Source: DATKZH01 sp964475955 (GTDB lineage: Bacteria > Planctomycetota > Planctomycetia > Pirellulales > Thermoguttaceae). From it: a stretch of 64,000 nt of DNA. The translations under genes were made by a program, and so were the position numbers. The stretch lies in contig CAYYZY010000015.1 in NCBI GenBank assembly GCA_964475955.1, positions 1-64,000 of the forward strand. The letters are read 5' to 3'. The notes beneath the pieces are model-generated. The model made no database searches, had not been told where the DNA came from, and saw only the letters and a program-made list of their open reading frames with translations. This document shows positions 24,318 through 32,850 of this stretch, piece by piece. How positions within the stretch are numbered: the stretch's first letter is position 1; the number at the start of each line of letters is the position of its first letter.

Positions 24318-24470
24318 GAGGGATACTTTTACAGCGCGCCGAGCCGGGACGCGATCTGCGCGTGGTCAAGGCACGAGAGTCGCTGATCGCTCCGCGATCA
24401 AGGCGTTTGGTTCGCGGAGCGAACCACGACCATCAGGCCGTGCAACCCCATTTCTACGTTTGACAGACCC

Positions 24471-27400
24471 CTACCGGCACGAGCGGCTGACCTGGGATGA
24501 GGGCCGGCCGCCCGGCATGTCGATCCGTGGCGTGGTGGCCAGTAGCGACTCGCTCGGCCGCAGCGCGGCCAGGATCGCTCGATAGTCGGGGTCGTCCTTG
24601 TCGGCGAAAACCGGCTTGCCGCATCGCTCGCTGCCGCCCGCGGCCTTGGCCAGCGGGGCGAGCAGGAACGGATTCAACTCCGGCTCGGTCACACGGGTCC
24701 ACTCGCGCCGGGGGACACGGCCGTCGGCGTGGCATTCGGCGCAGCGGCGGGCGGCCACGTCGGCGAGGACCTGGTCGAGCTTCTCCGGGTAGATGCGCCG
24801 GCAGCCGGTCATCTCGGGGTAGGCCGTTTCGCTCGATCCGTAGTACGGCACGTTGAGGTCGATCCAGGCGAAGATGCGCCGGCGGCCGGCGTCGTCGAGG
24901 TCGATCCGGGGCTTGCCGTCCTCGTCCGGGTGGCCCGACAGCACCACGTCGGCCAGCCGGCTCTGGTGCGAGCCCCACGCCTTGGGCTGCACTTCGAGGA
25001 TGTTCCACTCCTGGCCGTTGTACGTGGGGATCCAATTGACGTAGGGGCTGCCGAGCCGGCCTTGGTTCTCGCGCGCGAGCACGTCGTAGGAGACGTTGAA
25101 GTAGTCGGTCTTGCCGCCGGTGAGGTCGATGCGATTGGGGGCGTCGATCGGGTTGTGGCACTCGGTGCAGTGTTCGTCGAGCACGGGCTGAACGATGCGC
25201 GCGTAGTCGAATCCGCCGGTGCCCCACTCGGGCGGTTCGAGGTCCAGCGGTGTGGAGAAGGCGTCGGGAAGCTTGGGCCGGGAGGCCTGGCGCCGGTGCT
25301 CGTGGCAACCGACGCACCCCTGCACCTCGCCCGGCACGAGGTGCGTGAACGACCGCATGCGCTGGACGGCGCGGCCGTCGGCGTCCAGCGCCATGAAATA
25401 GATGGGCACGCCGGCCGGCACACGGAAGCAGGCGGAGCCGTCGGGCCCGACGGGCACTTCGCCGAGCACCTGCTTGCCGGCGTACGTGGCTCCGCAGGAG
25501 ATCACCGGGAACTGGAAGCCGAAGGCGCGGAGGCTGGGGTCGATTCGCACCGTCTTGGGCATTTCGCGGACCACGCGCAGCCGCGCCACTTTCCCCCGCT
25601 CGACCTGCGGCTCCAGCCCGTTGTGCACGTCCTGGAGGAAAAGCGTCGCACGGGAGGCGGCGGGAGCTTCTATCGGAGCAGCGCGCTGTTCGGCTGACGG
25701 GCATCTTTCGCAAGACGAATCCCGCTCCCCTTGTTGGGCCGCTTGGGCGAGCGACGACGGGACTACCGGCGGGCGGCGGCGCGGCCGGATGGGCCGGGCG
25801 TTCAGGTACTGCATGCCGTCACCCGGCGCCGCCAGCGCGACCGACTGGCACACACCGGAGACGGTTCGCACCAACAGCGGACCGCGGATGGAGACGAGGA
25901 ACCGCTGGGCGTCGAGCGCGTAAGGGCCGCTGTACTGCTTCGTGCCGCTCGTGTTGCCGTTGCCTTCGTCGACCTTGGGCAGGGGGACGTCGGGCGTGAC
26001 GTTGCGGATCGCCTCCTGCGCGTTGACGCCTCGCGAGCGGTCGATCACGCCGATCGCTCCGCGCGTGGGCCCGTTGTGCCCGGTCATCGTGCAAATCACC
26101 CGGCTCGTGCCCGGGATCGACCGGGCCTCCATGAACGTGCCCGGCGAGAGGACCCGATTGCCGAAGAAGACCGAGAGGCCGGTGCCGTCGGGGTTGACCG
26201 TCCACATGCTCTGGATGGGGATGGCCGGCTTGTCGACGTACTCCCAGCGCGAGTAGATGATCCGGCCGTCGTCGAGCACGGCGGGCGTGAAGTCGTTGAG
26301 GTAGTTGGCCGACAGCGGGCGGAAGCCCGAACCGTCGGGCTCCATGCGGCAGAGGACGCCCACCGGGGCGTGCCAGCAGTAGGCGAACTGGGGCGATCGC
26401 GTGCTCAGGAAGGCGATTCCGCCGTCCGGGAGCCAGCAGGCGTTGTAGTCGTGCCACTCGCCCTCGGTGAGCTGCTCGAGGCCCGAGCCGTCGACGCCGA
26501 TCGTCCAAAGGTGGTAGCCCTCGTCTTCCCTCCGCCGCCAACTGAACAACACGGTGCGGCCGTCGTAGGAGAGGTCGCAGTCGAGGATCTGGCCCTCGGG
26601 CGAGGCGACCAGCTCGACGGGGGCGTAATCCGCCGCATGGGGCGAAACGACGTACAGCCCGCCGCCCGGCTTGAACCCCTCGTAGTGATACGTGTAGACG
26701 TGCGACGCAGTGATCTCGTGCCGCTTCACGACCAGCAGCTTGTCGACGTCGAACAGGAGCACGTCGCGCTCGAGTTGCTCCAGATCGGCGGCGATCGCGT
26801 CGAGGCGCTCCTCGTCGTCGCCCGCCTGATGGGCCGCCTTTTCGATCGATTCCAGCCGGGCCAGGTGCTCTTCCGCCTGCGCGTAAGCCGGGCCGTGCGC
26901 CTTCTGCATCGCCCGGATCAGGCGGCCGACGGCCTCCGCGTCGTTCTGCTCGACCCAGGGCATTCCTGCCAGGGAGCCGGTCAGGCGCCGGACGAACCGG
27001 GCGAACTGGCGGTCGGAGGGGCTTCGGGCAAACGCCTGGATCTCCGCCGCGCCCGGGTTGGGGCCGCCGTACGAATTGAGGAACTTGAGCGTGACGCGGC
27101 GGACGCGCTTCGGAGCGAACTTGACCCGCTGCGGGCCGTGGACCATCCGGAACGTCCCCTTGGCCGCCGGTTCGGTTGCGTCGTCGAGGTAGACCTCGTA
27201 GTCTTTCCAGCATTCGGTCATGAACCAGGCGGTGCGGCCCCAGTAGACGATTTCTGCCAGTTCGACCGGCTCGTCCCACTCGAGCGAGAAGTCGGCCTTG
27301 TCGCCGGAGACGCGTTTGAGCACGCACCACGCCGCGCCGCGATCCTCCGCCGCGCTGCCGGCGGGCGGGATCCGGCCGTCGGTGGCGAAGCGGGCCAGGT

Positions 27401-27548
27401 AGAGGTCGTTGTGCTCCGACATGGCCGACGCCGTGGCCTCCGCGGCCAGGTTCTCGGGCATCGCAGCCGAGGCCGCGGAGCCGAGCCGTCCAAGCCCGAA
27501 CAACATGAGGCCAACCACGGCGGCAATCTTCAGACGACCTGAGTTCAT
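24471..27548 (-). CDS. HzsA-related multidomain protein: discoidin-like, propeller, c-type haem motifs
   Basis: 1025 residues with a signal peptide (AAVVGLMLFGLGRLGSAASA). Order: discoidin/F5-8-C-like beta domain (about 35-175, with FSLEWDEPVELAEIVYWGR), a helical part, a TolB/PD40-like propeller (LSYDGRTVLFSW, IGVDGSGLEQLTEGE, CRMEPDGSGFRPLS, WTVNPDGTGLSV), then a cytochrome-c-like end with three CxxCH motifs at about 745 (CVGCH), 794 (CTECH) and 936 (CAECH). Such proteins are annotated as related to the hydrazine synthase alpha subunit but are common in planctomycetes that do not do anammox, so hydrazine chemistry should not be inferred. A periplasmic redox or binding function is likely. 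ATG at 27548. Confidence 0.7.
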   Translation of the reverse strand: MNSGRLKIAAVVGLMLFGLGRLGSAASAAMPENLAAEATASAMSEHNDLYLARFATDGRIPPAGSAAEDRGAAWCVLKRVSGDKADFSLEWDEPVELAEIVYWGRTAWFMTECWKDYEVYLDDATEPAAKGTFRMVHGPQRVKFAPKRVRRVTLKFLNSYGGPNPGAAEIQAFARSPSDRQFARFVRRLTGSLAGMPWVEQNDAEAVGRLIRAMQKAHGPAYAQAEEHLARLESIEKAAHQAGDDEERLDAIAADLEQLERDVLLFDVDKLLVVKRHEITASHVYTYHYEGFKPGGGLYVVSPHAADYAPVELVASPEGQILDCDLSYDGRTVLFSWRRREDEGYHLWTIGVDGSGLEQLTEGEWHDYNACWLPDGGIAFLSTRSPQFAYCWHAPVGVLCRMEPDGSGFRPLSANYLNDFTPAVLDDGRIIYSRWEYVDKPAIPIQSMWTVNPDGTGLSVFFGNRVLSPGTFMEARSIPGTSRVICTMTGHNGPTRGAIGVIDRSRGVNAQEAIRNVTPDVPLPKVDEGNGNTSGTKQYSGPYALDAQRFLVSIRGPLLVRTVSGVCQSVALAAPGDGMQYLNARPIRPRRRPPVVPSSLAQAAQQGERDSSCERCPSAEQRAAPIEAPAASRATLFLQDVHNGLEPQVERGKVARLRVVREMPKTVRIDPSLRAFGFQFPVISCGATYAGKQVLGEVPVGPDGSACFRVPAGVPIYFMALDADGRAVQRMRSFTHLVPGEVQGCVGCHEHRRQASRPKLPDAFSTPLDLEPPEWGTGGFDYARIVQPVLDEHCTECHNPIDAPNRIDLTGGKTDYFNVSYDVLARENQGRLGSPYVNWIPTYNGQEWNILEVQPKAWGSHQSRLADVVLSGHPDEDGKPRIDLDDAGRRRIFAWIDLNVPYYGSSETAYPEMTGCRRIYPEKLDQVLADVAARRCAECHADGRVPRREWTRVTEPELNPFLLAPLAKAAGGSERCGKPVFADKDDPDYRAILAALRPSESLLATTPRIDMPGGRPSSQVSRSCR

Positions 27549-27592
27549 GCTTCGCTTCCCTCTAACGTGAAACGCGTGGACCCGCGTCTATC

Positions 27593-27769
27593 TTACTGCC
27601 TCGGCGTGTCGTCGGGCGAGTCGCCGGCCGGTCGGTCTTCCGGCGCGGGGGCCTCGGCCGGGATGAGGAACGCCTGGTCGCAGCGCGGGCATCGGGCGAG
27701 GCGGCCGAGGGCGTCGTCGGGCGCTTTCGACCTCTGCCCGCATTCAGGGCACGTCACTTTGATCGGCAT
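27593..27769 (-). CDS. small zinc-ribbon protein
   Basis: 58 residues from the ATG at 27769, with AAAGGA 6 bases upstream. Four Cys at 7, 10, 27 and 30 (TCPECG and RCPRCD) form a zinc ribbon like those at the N terminus of planctomycete MJ0042/zinc-finger proteins; the rest is a Pro/Asp-rich tail. There is no membrane segment. The function is unknown. It lies 44 bases upstream of the HzsA-related gene in the same direction. Confidence 0.65.
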   Translation of the reverse strand: MPIKVTCPECGQRSKAPDDALGRLARCPRCDQAFLIPAEAPAPEDRPAGDSPDDTPRQ

Positions 27770-27968
27770 GATGTCCTTTCCGACATTGCCGTGTCGATCA
27801 ACGTCAAAGGTCGGGAGTCGTCTTCGGTCGACGAGCGCCCACCAGGAAACGCGCATGGCCGAAAACGACTCCGGCCCCCCCCTCGCCTTACGCCAGCCGA
27901 CGCTGCGGAGGGCGTTCCCTAAAGCTCCCATCGCCGGAGCGCGCCGTCACTAAGGACCAAGTCTACCA

Positions 27969-29606
27969 TTATACCTGAATCCAACCGACGTAGTGCAGCC
28001 AATCGAGCAACCAGGGGTGTGTCCACGGGTTCCACGTGGGGTAGCTGGCCGAGAGGGCGGAGACGGCCAGAAGCACCAGCGCCGCCGCGCGGGTCCACCG
28101 GCGCCGGGCCAACGAGTCGGCCGCCGGGAGCATGGCCACCAGCCAGAGGGGGGCGAACCAGAGCATCCAGCGGAACGTGCACGTCATCCCGCCGTAGTTG
28201 CGATCGTCCTGCGGCCGCATCAGGTAGAAGACGAGGCAAACCAGCGAGACCGCCCCGATCCATAGCGCCAGCTCCCGCAGGCGCCGATCGCCGGGCCGAC
28301 AAAGCCAAAGGACGAGCCCGGCGACCGTCAGGATCCACACCGGCGTGAGCGAGAAGAGCCCGTGGTGGCCGACCAGAACGTGAAGGGCATAGACGGCGGG
28401 CGACGGCTCGCCGCGATCGACGCCCACGCGGTTGGCCCAGTAACTGCGGTACACCACGTCGCCCCGCACGTAGTAGTAGTCGTACCAGTTGTCCTTGTCG
28501 GTCGAGGCGACTAGCTCCGCCAGGGTCGCTTCGGAATCCGGCGCGTTGACTTCTGAGAGCTTCTTCGGGCGCCACGGCTGCCCGGTCGCGCCCGCTCCCT
28601 GCTCGATCGGGCTGCGGTGCATGTACGGCGGGCGAAGGCTGCGATGGGCGTACCAGTTCGTGCCGAAAAACGCCGCGGCCACGACCAGCACCGCCGGCAC
28701 GAAGGCCAAGAGCGTCGGCCGCGGGGCCTTCCACAGAAGGGCCGCCCCGAGAAGCGCCAGCAGCGCGAGCGCCGGCAGTTCGTTGGTCACCAATAGCGCG
28801 CCGAATGCGCCCGCGATCGCGAAGTCGACGAGCCGGCGCCGGCCGTCGAACCAGATCCGAACGGCCGCGTAGAGGGTCACCAGGGCGCAGACGGCCCCCG
28901 GCAGGTGGTTGTTGAGTACCACCGCGAACGTCGTCAGGAACGTGCCGAACGTGGCCGTGCCCATCACGAACACCCGGCCCCAGTCGGTCGTGCCGAACCG
29001 CTCCACGAGCCGGGCCAACAGCGCGAAACCGACGACCAGCGGGACGACGTTGACCAGGATCAGCAGCGTGCGGCCGATTGCGTACGGGTGGGTTCCCAGC
29101 GTGGCGCCGGTCGTCTGGTGGATCAGCCAATAGGGAATCGCGATCAGCGTGGGCAGCAGCGGCGGCTTGCTCGAATAGAGATGGCCGTGGTGCTTGACCA
29201 TGTCGATCGTGTCCCAGCCGGGCTCCTCCGTGACGCGATCGATCGCGTACGGCGCGCCCGGCACGCGCATCGGCTCCTCGACCAGCGCGCGGACCGTGCA
29301 CCAACGGCTGCGGTCGTTCGCGCTCAAGAACGGGCGGCACAGTTGGGCCGACTCGCGCAACTCCTCCCGGGTGCGCTGGAGTTCCTCCTCGATCCGCTCC
29401 GGGCGCGCGCCCTGGGCTTCGAGGCGCTCCCGTTTCTGGTCGAGCTTTTTGGGGATCTGATCGAAGCGGGCCTTTTCGAGGAGTTCCGCGTCGACGGAAT
29501 CAACCGCCAGAATGCGCCCCAACATGACGCCCGCGGCGAGCACGATCAACAGGGTGTAAATACTTCTTCGGAGCTGCGTTTGGGGGATGTCGTTCGGCCG
29601 GTTCAT
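27969..29606 (-). CDS. GT-C-like polytopic membrane protein
   Basis: 545 residues with a first membrane segment (IYTLLIVLAAGVMLGRILA), a charged coiled-coil-like loop (about 42-90, KLDQKRERLEAQGARPERI), and ten or so further hydrophobic helices. The loop with HHGHLYSSKPPLLPTLIAIPYWL and the later RWMLWFAPLWLVAML resemble the GT-C glycosyltransferase/mannosyltransferase superfamily, in which polyprenyl-linked sugars are donors. The start ATG overlaps the stop of the GT2 gene by 4 bases (ATGA), so the two are translationally coupled. A GT2 enzyme making a polyprenyl-phosphate sugar for this transferase is a natural reading. Confidence 0.65.
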   Translation of the reverse strand: MNRPNDIPQTQLRRSIYTLLIVLAAGVMLGRILAVDSVDAELLEKARFDQIPKKLDQKRERLEAQGARPERIEEELQRTREELRESAQLCRPFLSANDRSRWCTVRALVEEPMRVPGAPYAIDRVTEEPGWDTIDMVKHHGHLYSSKPPLLPTLIAIPYWLIHQTTGATLGTHPYAIGRTLLILVNVVPLVVGFALLARLVERFGTTDWGRVFVMGTATFGTFLTTFAVVLNNHLPGAVCALVTLYAAVRIWFDGRRRLVDFAIAGAFGALLVTNELPALALLALLGAALLWKAPRPTLLAFVPAVLVVAAAFFGTNWYAHRSLRPPYMHRSPIEQGAGATGQPWRPKKLSEVNAPDSEATLAELVASTDKDNWYDYYYVRGDVVYRSYWANRVGVDRGEPSPAVYALHVLVGHHGLFSLTPVWILTVAGLVLWLCRPGDRRLRELALWIGAVSLVCLVFYLMRPQDDRNYGGMTCTFRWMLWFAPLWLVAMLPAADSLARRRWTRAAALVLLAVSALSASYPTWNPWTHPWLLDWLHYVGWIQV

Positions 29607-30610
29607 GGCGTGTCGGAATGCGAGGGGGGAACGTCGGGGGAGTGAGACGGCGGGGAGCCGGCCCGCCCGGCGATCGAGTAGTTCTTCATCTCGCGCTGCT
29701 GGTAGGCGATGATCAGTTCACCGAGGAACCCGATCGACATCAGTTGGCCGCCGAGCAGCAGGAGGGCGACGGAGTAGAGGGCCCAGGTGAGGTGTTCCTT
29801 GACGTGGAACGTCGCGCCGGACCAACCTTCGGTCAGCCGCGACCACGACCAGAACCCGGCCAGGGCGAAGAGCCCCGCCAGCCCCAGCAGGAACGACGCC
29901 AACCCCAAGGTGCCCAGCAGGTGCTGCGGGCGCTGCCCGAAGCCGGTGAGGAACTTGACGGTCAACAGGTCCAGGAAGCCCTTGACGAACCGCGTCACGC
30001 CGTACTTCGAGCGGCCGAATTCCCGCGGCCGGTGCTCGACGACCACCTCGCCCACGCGGAACCCGCGCGCGGCGGCCAACACGGGCACGAAGCGGTGCAG
30101 CTCGCCGTAGAGGCGCACCTCGTCGAACACTTCGTGGCGATAGCACTTCATCCCGCAGTTGTGGTCGTGCAGGCGGACGCCGGTCAGTTTGCTGACCATC
30201 CAGTTGAACGCGCGCGAGGGGTAGACCTTGTGCCAGGGGTCGTGCCGGACCTTCTTCCAGCCGCTGACCACGTCGAGGTCCTTCTCCATCTCGGCGAGAA
30301 ACTGGGGAATTTCTCGGGGGTTGTCCTGGAGGTCGGCGTCGAGCGTCATGATCAGCTCGCCCCGGGCGTCGGCGAAGCCGGCGCTGAGCGCCGCGGCTTT
30401 GCCGAAGTTGCGGCGGAACCGAATCCCCCGCACCCGGGAATCCGCCTCGACCAGGCCCTCGATCGCCTCCCACGACCCGTCGCGGGAGCCGTCGTCGACG
30501 AAGATGACCTCGATCGCGTACTGGTGCGTCTCAGCCACCGCGCTCAACTCCTCGCGGAGTTCGGCCAGCGTATCGGCCTCGTTGAGCACCGGGATGACGA
30601 TGGACAGCAT
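29603..30610 (-). CDS. GT2 glycosyltransferase (polyprenyl-phosphate type)
   Basis: 335 residues from the ATG at 30610 (MLSIVIPVLNEADTL); GGAGG lies 14 bases upstream, and a GTG directly before the ATG would fit it slightly better. Catalytic motifs: IFVDDGSRDGS (36-46), LDADLQDNP with D-x-D at 91-93, and RHRxK-like REFGRSKYG. Two C-terminal membrane helices (TLGLASFLLGLAGLFALAGF and LLLLGGQLMSIGFLGELI) place it with the DPM1/GtrB/ArnC-like enzymes that transfer a sugar to polyprenyl phosphate. It is coupled to the downstream GT-C-like gene. Confidence 0.85.
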   Translation of the reverse strand: MLSIVIPVLNEADTLAELREELSAVAETHQYAIEVIFVDDGSRDGSWEAIEGLVEADSRVRGIRFRRNFGKAAALSAGFADARGELIMTLDADLQDNPREIPQFLAEMEKDLDVVSGWKKVRHDPWHKVYPSRAFNWMVSKLTGVRLHDHNCGMKCYRHEVFDEVRLYGELHRFVPVLAAARGFRVGEVVVEHRPREFGRSKYGVTRFVKGFLDLLTVKFLTGFGQRPQHLLGTLGLASFLLGLAGLFALAGFWSWSRLTEGWSGATFHVKEHLTWALYSVALLLLGGQLMSIGFLGELIIAYQQREMKNYSIAGRAGSPPSHSPDVPPSHSDTP

Positions 30611-30949
30611 CACGGGGTCAAACCCTCCTTCGGCGCCGACTCGACCGCCTCGCGGGCGAAGGCCGGCGACGCACGTGCTAGGATGGGCGCAGGAACGACT
30701 TGTGCAATTCAGTGGCAGTGGTCGATCGCAGCGAGCCCACGGTCGTGCCGATTCCGGGGGCTCGCTGCGCTCGACGCCGGGCCGGAATCGGCCAGTCCAT
30801 TCATGCGCGGGGCCTAGTACTACAGCGCAAGATCGACCCACGGCCGACTTCGACGTGAAGCGGGGCAAAACGCGTCATCCACTTTGGCAAATCTGGACAC
30901 CGCTCCAGGCTGCCGAATCCCGCGTCCAAGTCGAACCTGCGCTGTCGTA
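30611..30949. other. intergenic region with stem-loop and MITE copy 2
   Basis: 339 bases upstream of the GT2 gene and downstream of ndk. It contains the stem-loop at 30722-30774 and the element at 30816-30951. No coding sequence was recognised. Confidence 0.55.
30722..30774. repeat. stem-loop with 17-base arms
   Basis: Left arm TCGATCGCAGCGAGCCC (30722-30738), right arm GGGCTCGCTGCGCTCGA (30758-30774): 16 of 17 paired, 19-base loop. The right arm reappears exactly, inverted, at 16580-16596. A dispersed hairpin repeat is likely; it could also end ndk transcripts. Confidence 0.5.
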
Positions 30950-30951
30950 CT
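30816..30951 (+). mobile_element. MITE-like element, copy 2
   Basis: 136 bases with ends AGTACTACAGCGC and GCGCTGTCGTACT, flanked by TA on both sides when the outermost A/T are counted as target. About 90% identical to the copy at 20093 in the same orientation. Its right end supplies the last bases of the ndk stop codon. Confidence 0.75.
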
Positions 30952-31696
30952 AGACGGCGTCCTCCTCTTCTTCATTGATCAAATACTTGGCGACCACGGA
31001 GTTCACCGTGCACGCGGCGGGCACGCCGCGCGACAGGAGCCGCAACGCCTCCAGGTCGGAAGCCCAGGCCAGGTTCCCCGGGGCCAGGAAGGCCCGGCTC
31101 CCCGGCTCCAGCGTGGTGACGACTTTCCCTTCGGGCGTGTAGTAGTAATGGTCGTCGGAGCGCTCGACGGCGTACGGGCGCATGGAGGGGACGATGTCGC
31201 AGGGCTGGAACCAGAGCTTGATCTCGCGTTCGGCCTCCTCCGGACTGGCCGACGCGTGAACCAGGTTGTCGAGCCGGTCGCCGACGATCTCCCCCTCCGG
31301 GTTGCGCACGGGGACCACGGTCCCGAGGGCGCGGATCGTGCCCGGCGCCTGAACGCGCGCATTGTGCGGGTTGGTGGGGCCGGCGATCTGGCGTGTGCGG
31401 CTCACGGCCTCCACCCCGCAGTAGACGATCGCCACCACCCTTCGCTTCTCGGGCTCGTCCGGATAGTGAACGTGGCCGAGGATGTACTCGATCAGCGCCG
31501 GGAAGAAGGGCTTCCCATGGTGCTCGGCGTAATGCTCCTGGGCAAGCCTTTTCGTGACGTGCACGATCTTCGAGCCGGCGAAACGCAAGCCGGCGTGGAA
31601 TTCGGAGAACTGCGACAGGATGTACCCCGTCAGGGAGACCTTCAACGCATCGGGCTTGATCAGCACCAGCGTCAACTCGGCTCCGTGCAAATCCAT
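30950..31696 (-). CDS. ndk: nucleoside diphosphate kinase, long variant
   Basis: Transfers phosphate between nucleoside di- and triphosphates through a phospho-His. From the ATG at 31696 (AAAGG 8 bases upstream) the protein has 248 residues against about 140 for ordinary Ndk. Motifs: TLVLIKPDAL (Lys14), AGPTNPHNARVQAPGTIRALG (split as AGPTNPHNARVQAPG, TIRALG), and NLVHASASPEEAEREI with the active-site His147; the usual sequence is HGSDS. Residues 165-248 are extra: a MRPYAVERSDDHYYYT region and an acidic end NEEEEDAV. The stop TAG lies across the border to MITE copy 2, so the C terminus may have been altered by the insertion. Confidence 0.8.
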   Translation of the reverse strand: MDLHGAELTLVLIKPDALKVSLTGYILSQFSEFHAGLRFAGSKIVHVTKRLAQEHYAEHHGKPFFPALIEYILGHVHYPDEPEKRRVVAIVYCGVEAVSRTRQIAGPTNPHNARVQAPGTIRALGTVVPVRNPEGEIVGDRLDNLVHASASPEEAEREIKLWFQPCDIVPSMRPYAVERSDDHYYYTPEGKVVTTLEPGSRAFLAPGNLAWASDLEALRLLSRGVPAACTVNSVVAKYLINEEEEDAV

Positions 31697-31789
31697 GTGC
31701 GAACCTTTTCGAGAGATTCGGGCCCATCGAACAATCGCCGGTTCGTGCGTCCCGCCCGCCCAGGGCCATGGCCCGAACCGGCGCGCGCT

Positions 31790-31817
31790 ATTATCGTGCG
31801 CCGCTCTCCGCCCGCAA
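31790..31817 (-). promoter_or_regulatory. possible ndk promoter
   Basis: Minus strand: TTGCGG (31817-31812), 16-base spacer, GATAAT (31795-31790). The -10 box is five of six, the -35 weaker. It would give a leader of roughly 85 bases. Confidence 0.4.
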
Positions 31818-31838
31818 GGGGTACGAAACCCCTCTGCG

Positions 31839-31876
31839 CCGGTGCCATGCCCACGCAAGCGTGGGCATGGCACCGG
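31839..31876. repeat. 38-base perfect hairpin behind pyrF
   Basis: 18-base perfect arms, CCGGTGCCATGCCCACGC and its complement, with only AA between them, 2 bases past the pyrF stop. No T run follows on the minus strand, so it may be a REP-like palindrome rather than a plain terminator; RNA from either strand would fold into the same stem. Confidence 0.65.
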
Positions 31877-31878
31877 GC

Positions 31879-32811
31879 TCAATCCCCGGCCAGTTTCCCT
31901 GCGGGCGTATCGGCACGCAACTCGTCGGTCATGCGGCGCGTGGCCGCCGCCACGGCCTCTCGCCATCGCGAGGGGCCGAACTCCGCGGCGTACGGTTCCC
32001 GCCGGTGGGCGAAGATGATGCCCCGCGAGCTGTTGACGACCGCCCCCAGCCCGTCGGCGTCGAACGCTCCGCCGACGTCGCGCGCAGTCGCCCCCTGGGC
32101 CCCGAAGCCGGGGACGAGGAACCAGGCATGGGGCATCTCGGCCCTAACTTCTTGCAGTTGCTCGGGATACGTCGCCCCCACCACGGCGCCGACCGCCCCG
32201 TACCCGCAGTGGCCCGCCGTATTCTCCGCCAGCCTTTCCACCTGCCGGGCCACGTGCCGGTAGACGGGCAGCCCCTCGGCCACCAGGTCCTGAAACATGC
32301 CGCCGCCCGGATTGGAGGTCTTCACGAGCACGAACAGCCCGGCCGCCCGTTTCGTGGCCATCTCGACGAACGGTTGCACGCTGTCCTCGCCCAGGTAGGG
32401 GTTGACGGTGATCGCGTCGGCACCCCAGGCGCTTCGGCCCTCGCGGCCGAGAAGGCCGTCGGCGTAGGCGGCGGCCGTCGAGCCGATGTCGTTCCGCTTG
32501 GCGTCGAGGATCACCAGAAGGCCCGCCTCCTGGGCGTATCGGATCACCTCGGCCAGCACGGTCATGCCGGGCGGCCCAAGCTGCTCGAAGAACGCCGCCT
32601 GGGGCTTCACCGCGGCGACCAACGGGGCCACCGCGTCGACCACCCCCCGGCAGAACGCGCCGACGGCGGCCGCCTTCTCCGAAAGGCCCGGATCGTCGCC
32701 GCGCGGCATGAGCGGCTCCGGCAGCAGTTCCACGCGGGGATCGAGCCCCACGAGCACGGGGTTGCCGCAACGCTTCACGGCTGCGGCAAGCAAGTCGGCA
32801 AAACAGAGCAC
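31879..32811 (-). CDS. pyrF: orotidine 5'-phosphate decarboxylase, type 2
   Basis: Last step of UMP synthesis. 310 residues from a GTG at 32811 with AAGGA 8 bases upstream; no in-frame ATG fits. NPVLVGLDPR (17-26), the catalytic LDAKRNDIGS (102-111, Lys105), TVNPYLGEDSVQPF and FLVPGFGAQGA are those of the long (type 2) OMP decarboxylases. The length is normal for that type. It is transcribed toward ndk, with the perfect hairpin and ndk promoter in between. Confidence 0.93.
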   Translation of the reverse strand: MLCFADLLAAAVKRCGNPVLVGLDPRVELLPEPLMPRGDDPGLSEKAAAVGAFCRGVVDAVAPLVAAVKPQAAFFEQLGPPGMTVLAEVIRYAQEAGLLVILDAKRNDIGSTAAAYADGLLGREGRSAWGADAITVNPYLGEDSVQPFVEMATKRAAGLFVLVKTSNPGGGMFQDLVAEGLPVYRHVARQVERLAENTAGHCGYGAVGAVVGATYPEQLQEVRAEMPHAWFLVPGFGAQGATARDVGGAFDADGLGAVVNSSRGIIFAHRREPYAAEFGPSRWREAVAAATRRMTDELRADTPAGKLAGD

Positions 32812-32850
32812 CGATCCATTCCTTTCGAGAAGACGAGAAGAACCGTTCCT

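Noticed and set aside
24471..27548. Evidence for anammox (hydrazine synthase)
   Set aside because: The similarity is to a wide planctomycete family; no hydrazine dehydrogenase, HzsB or HzsC genes are present in the window.
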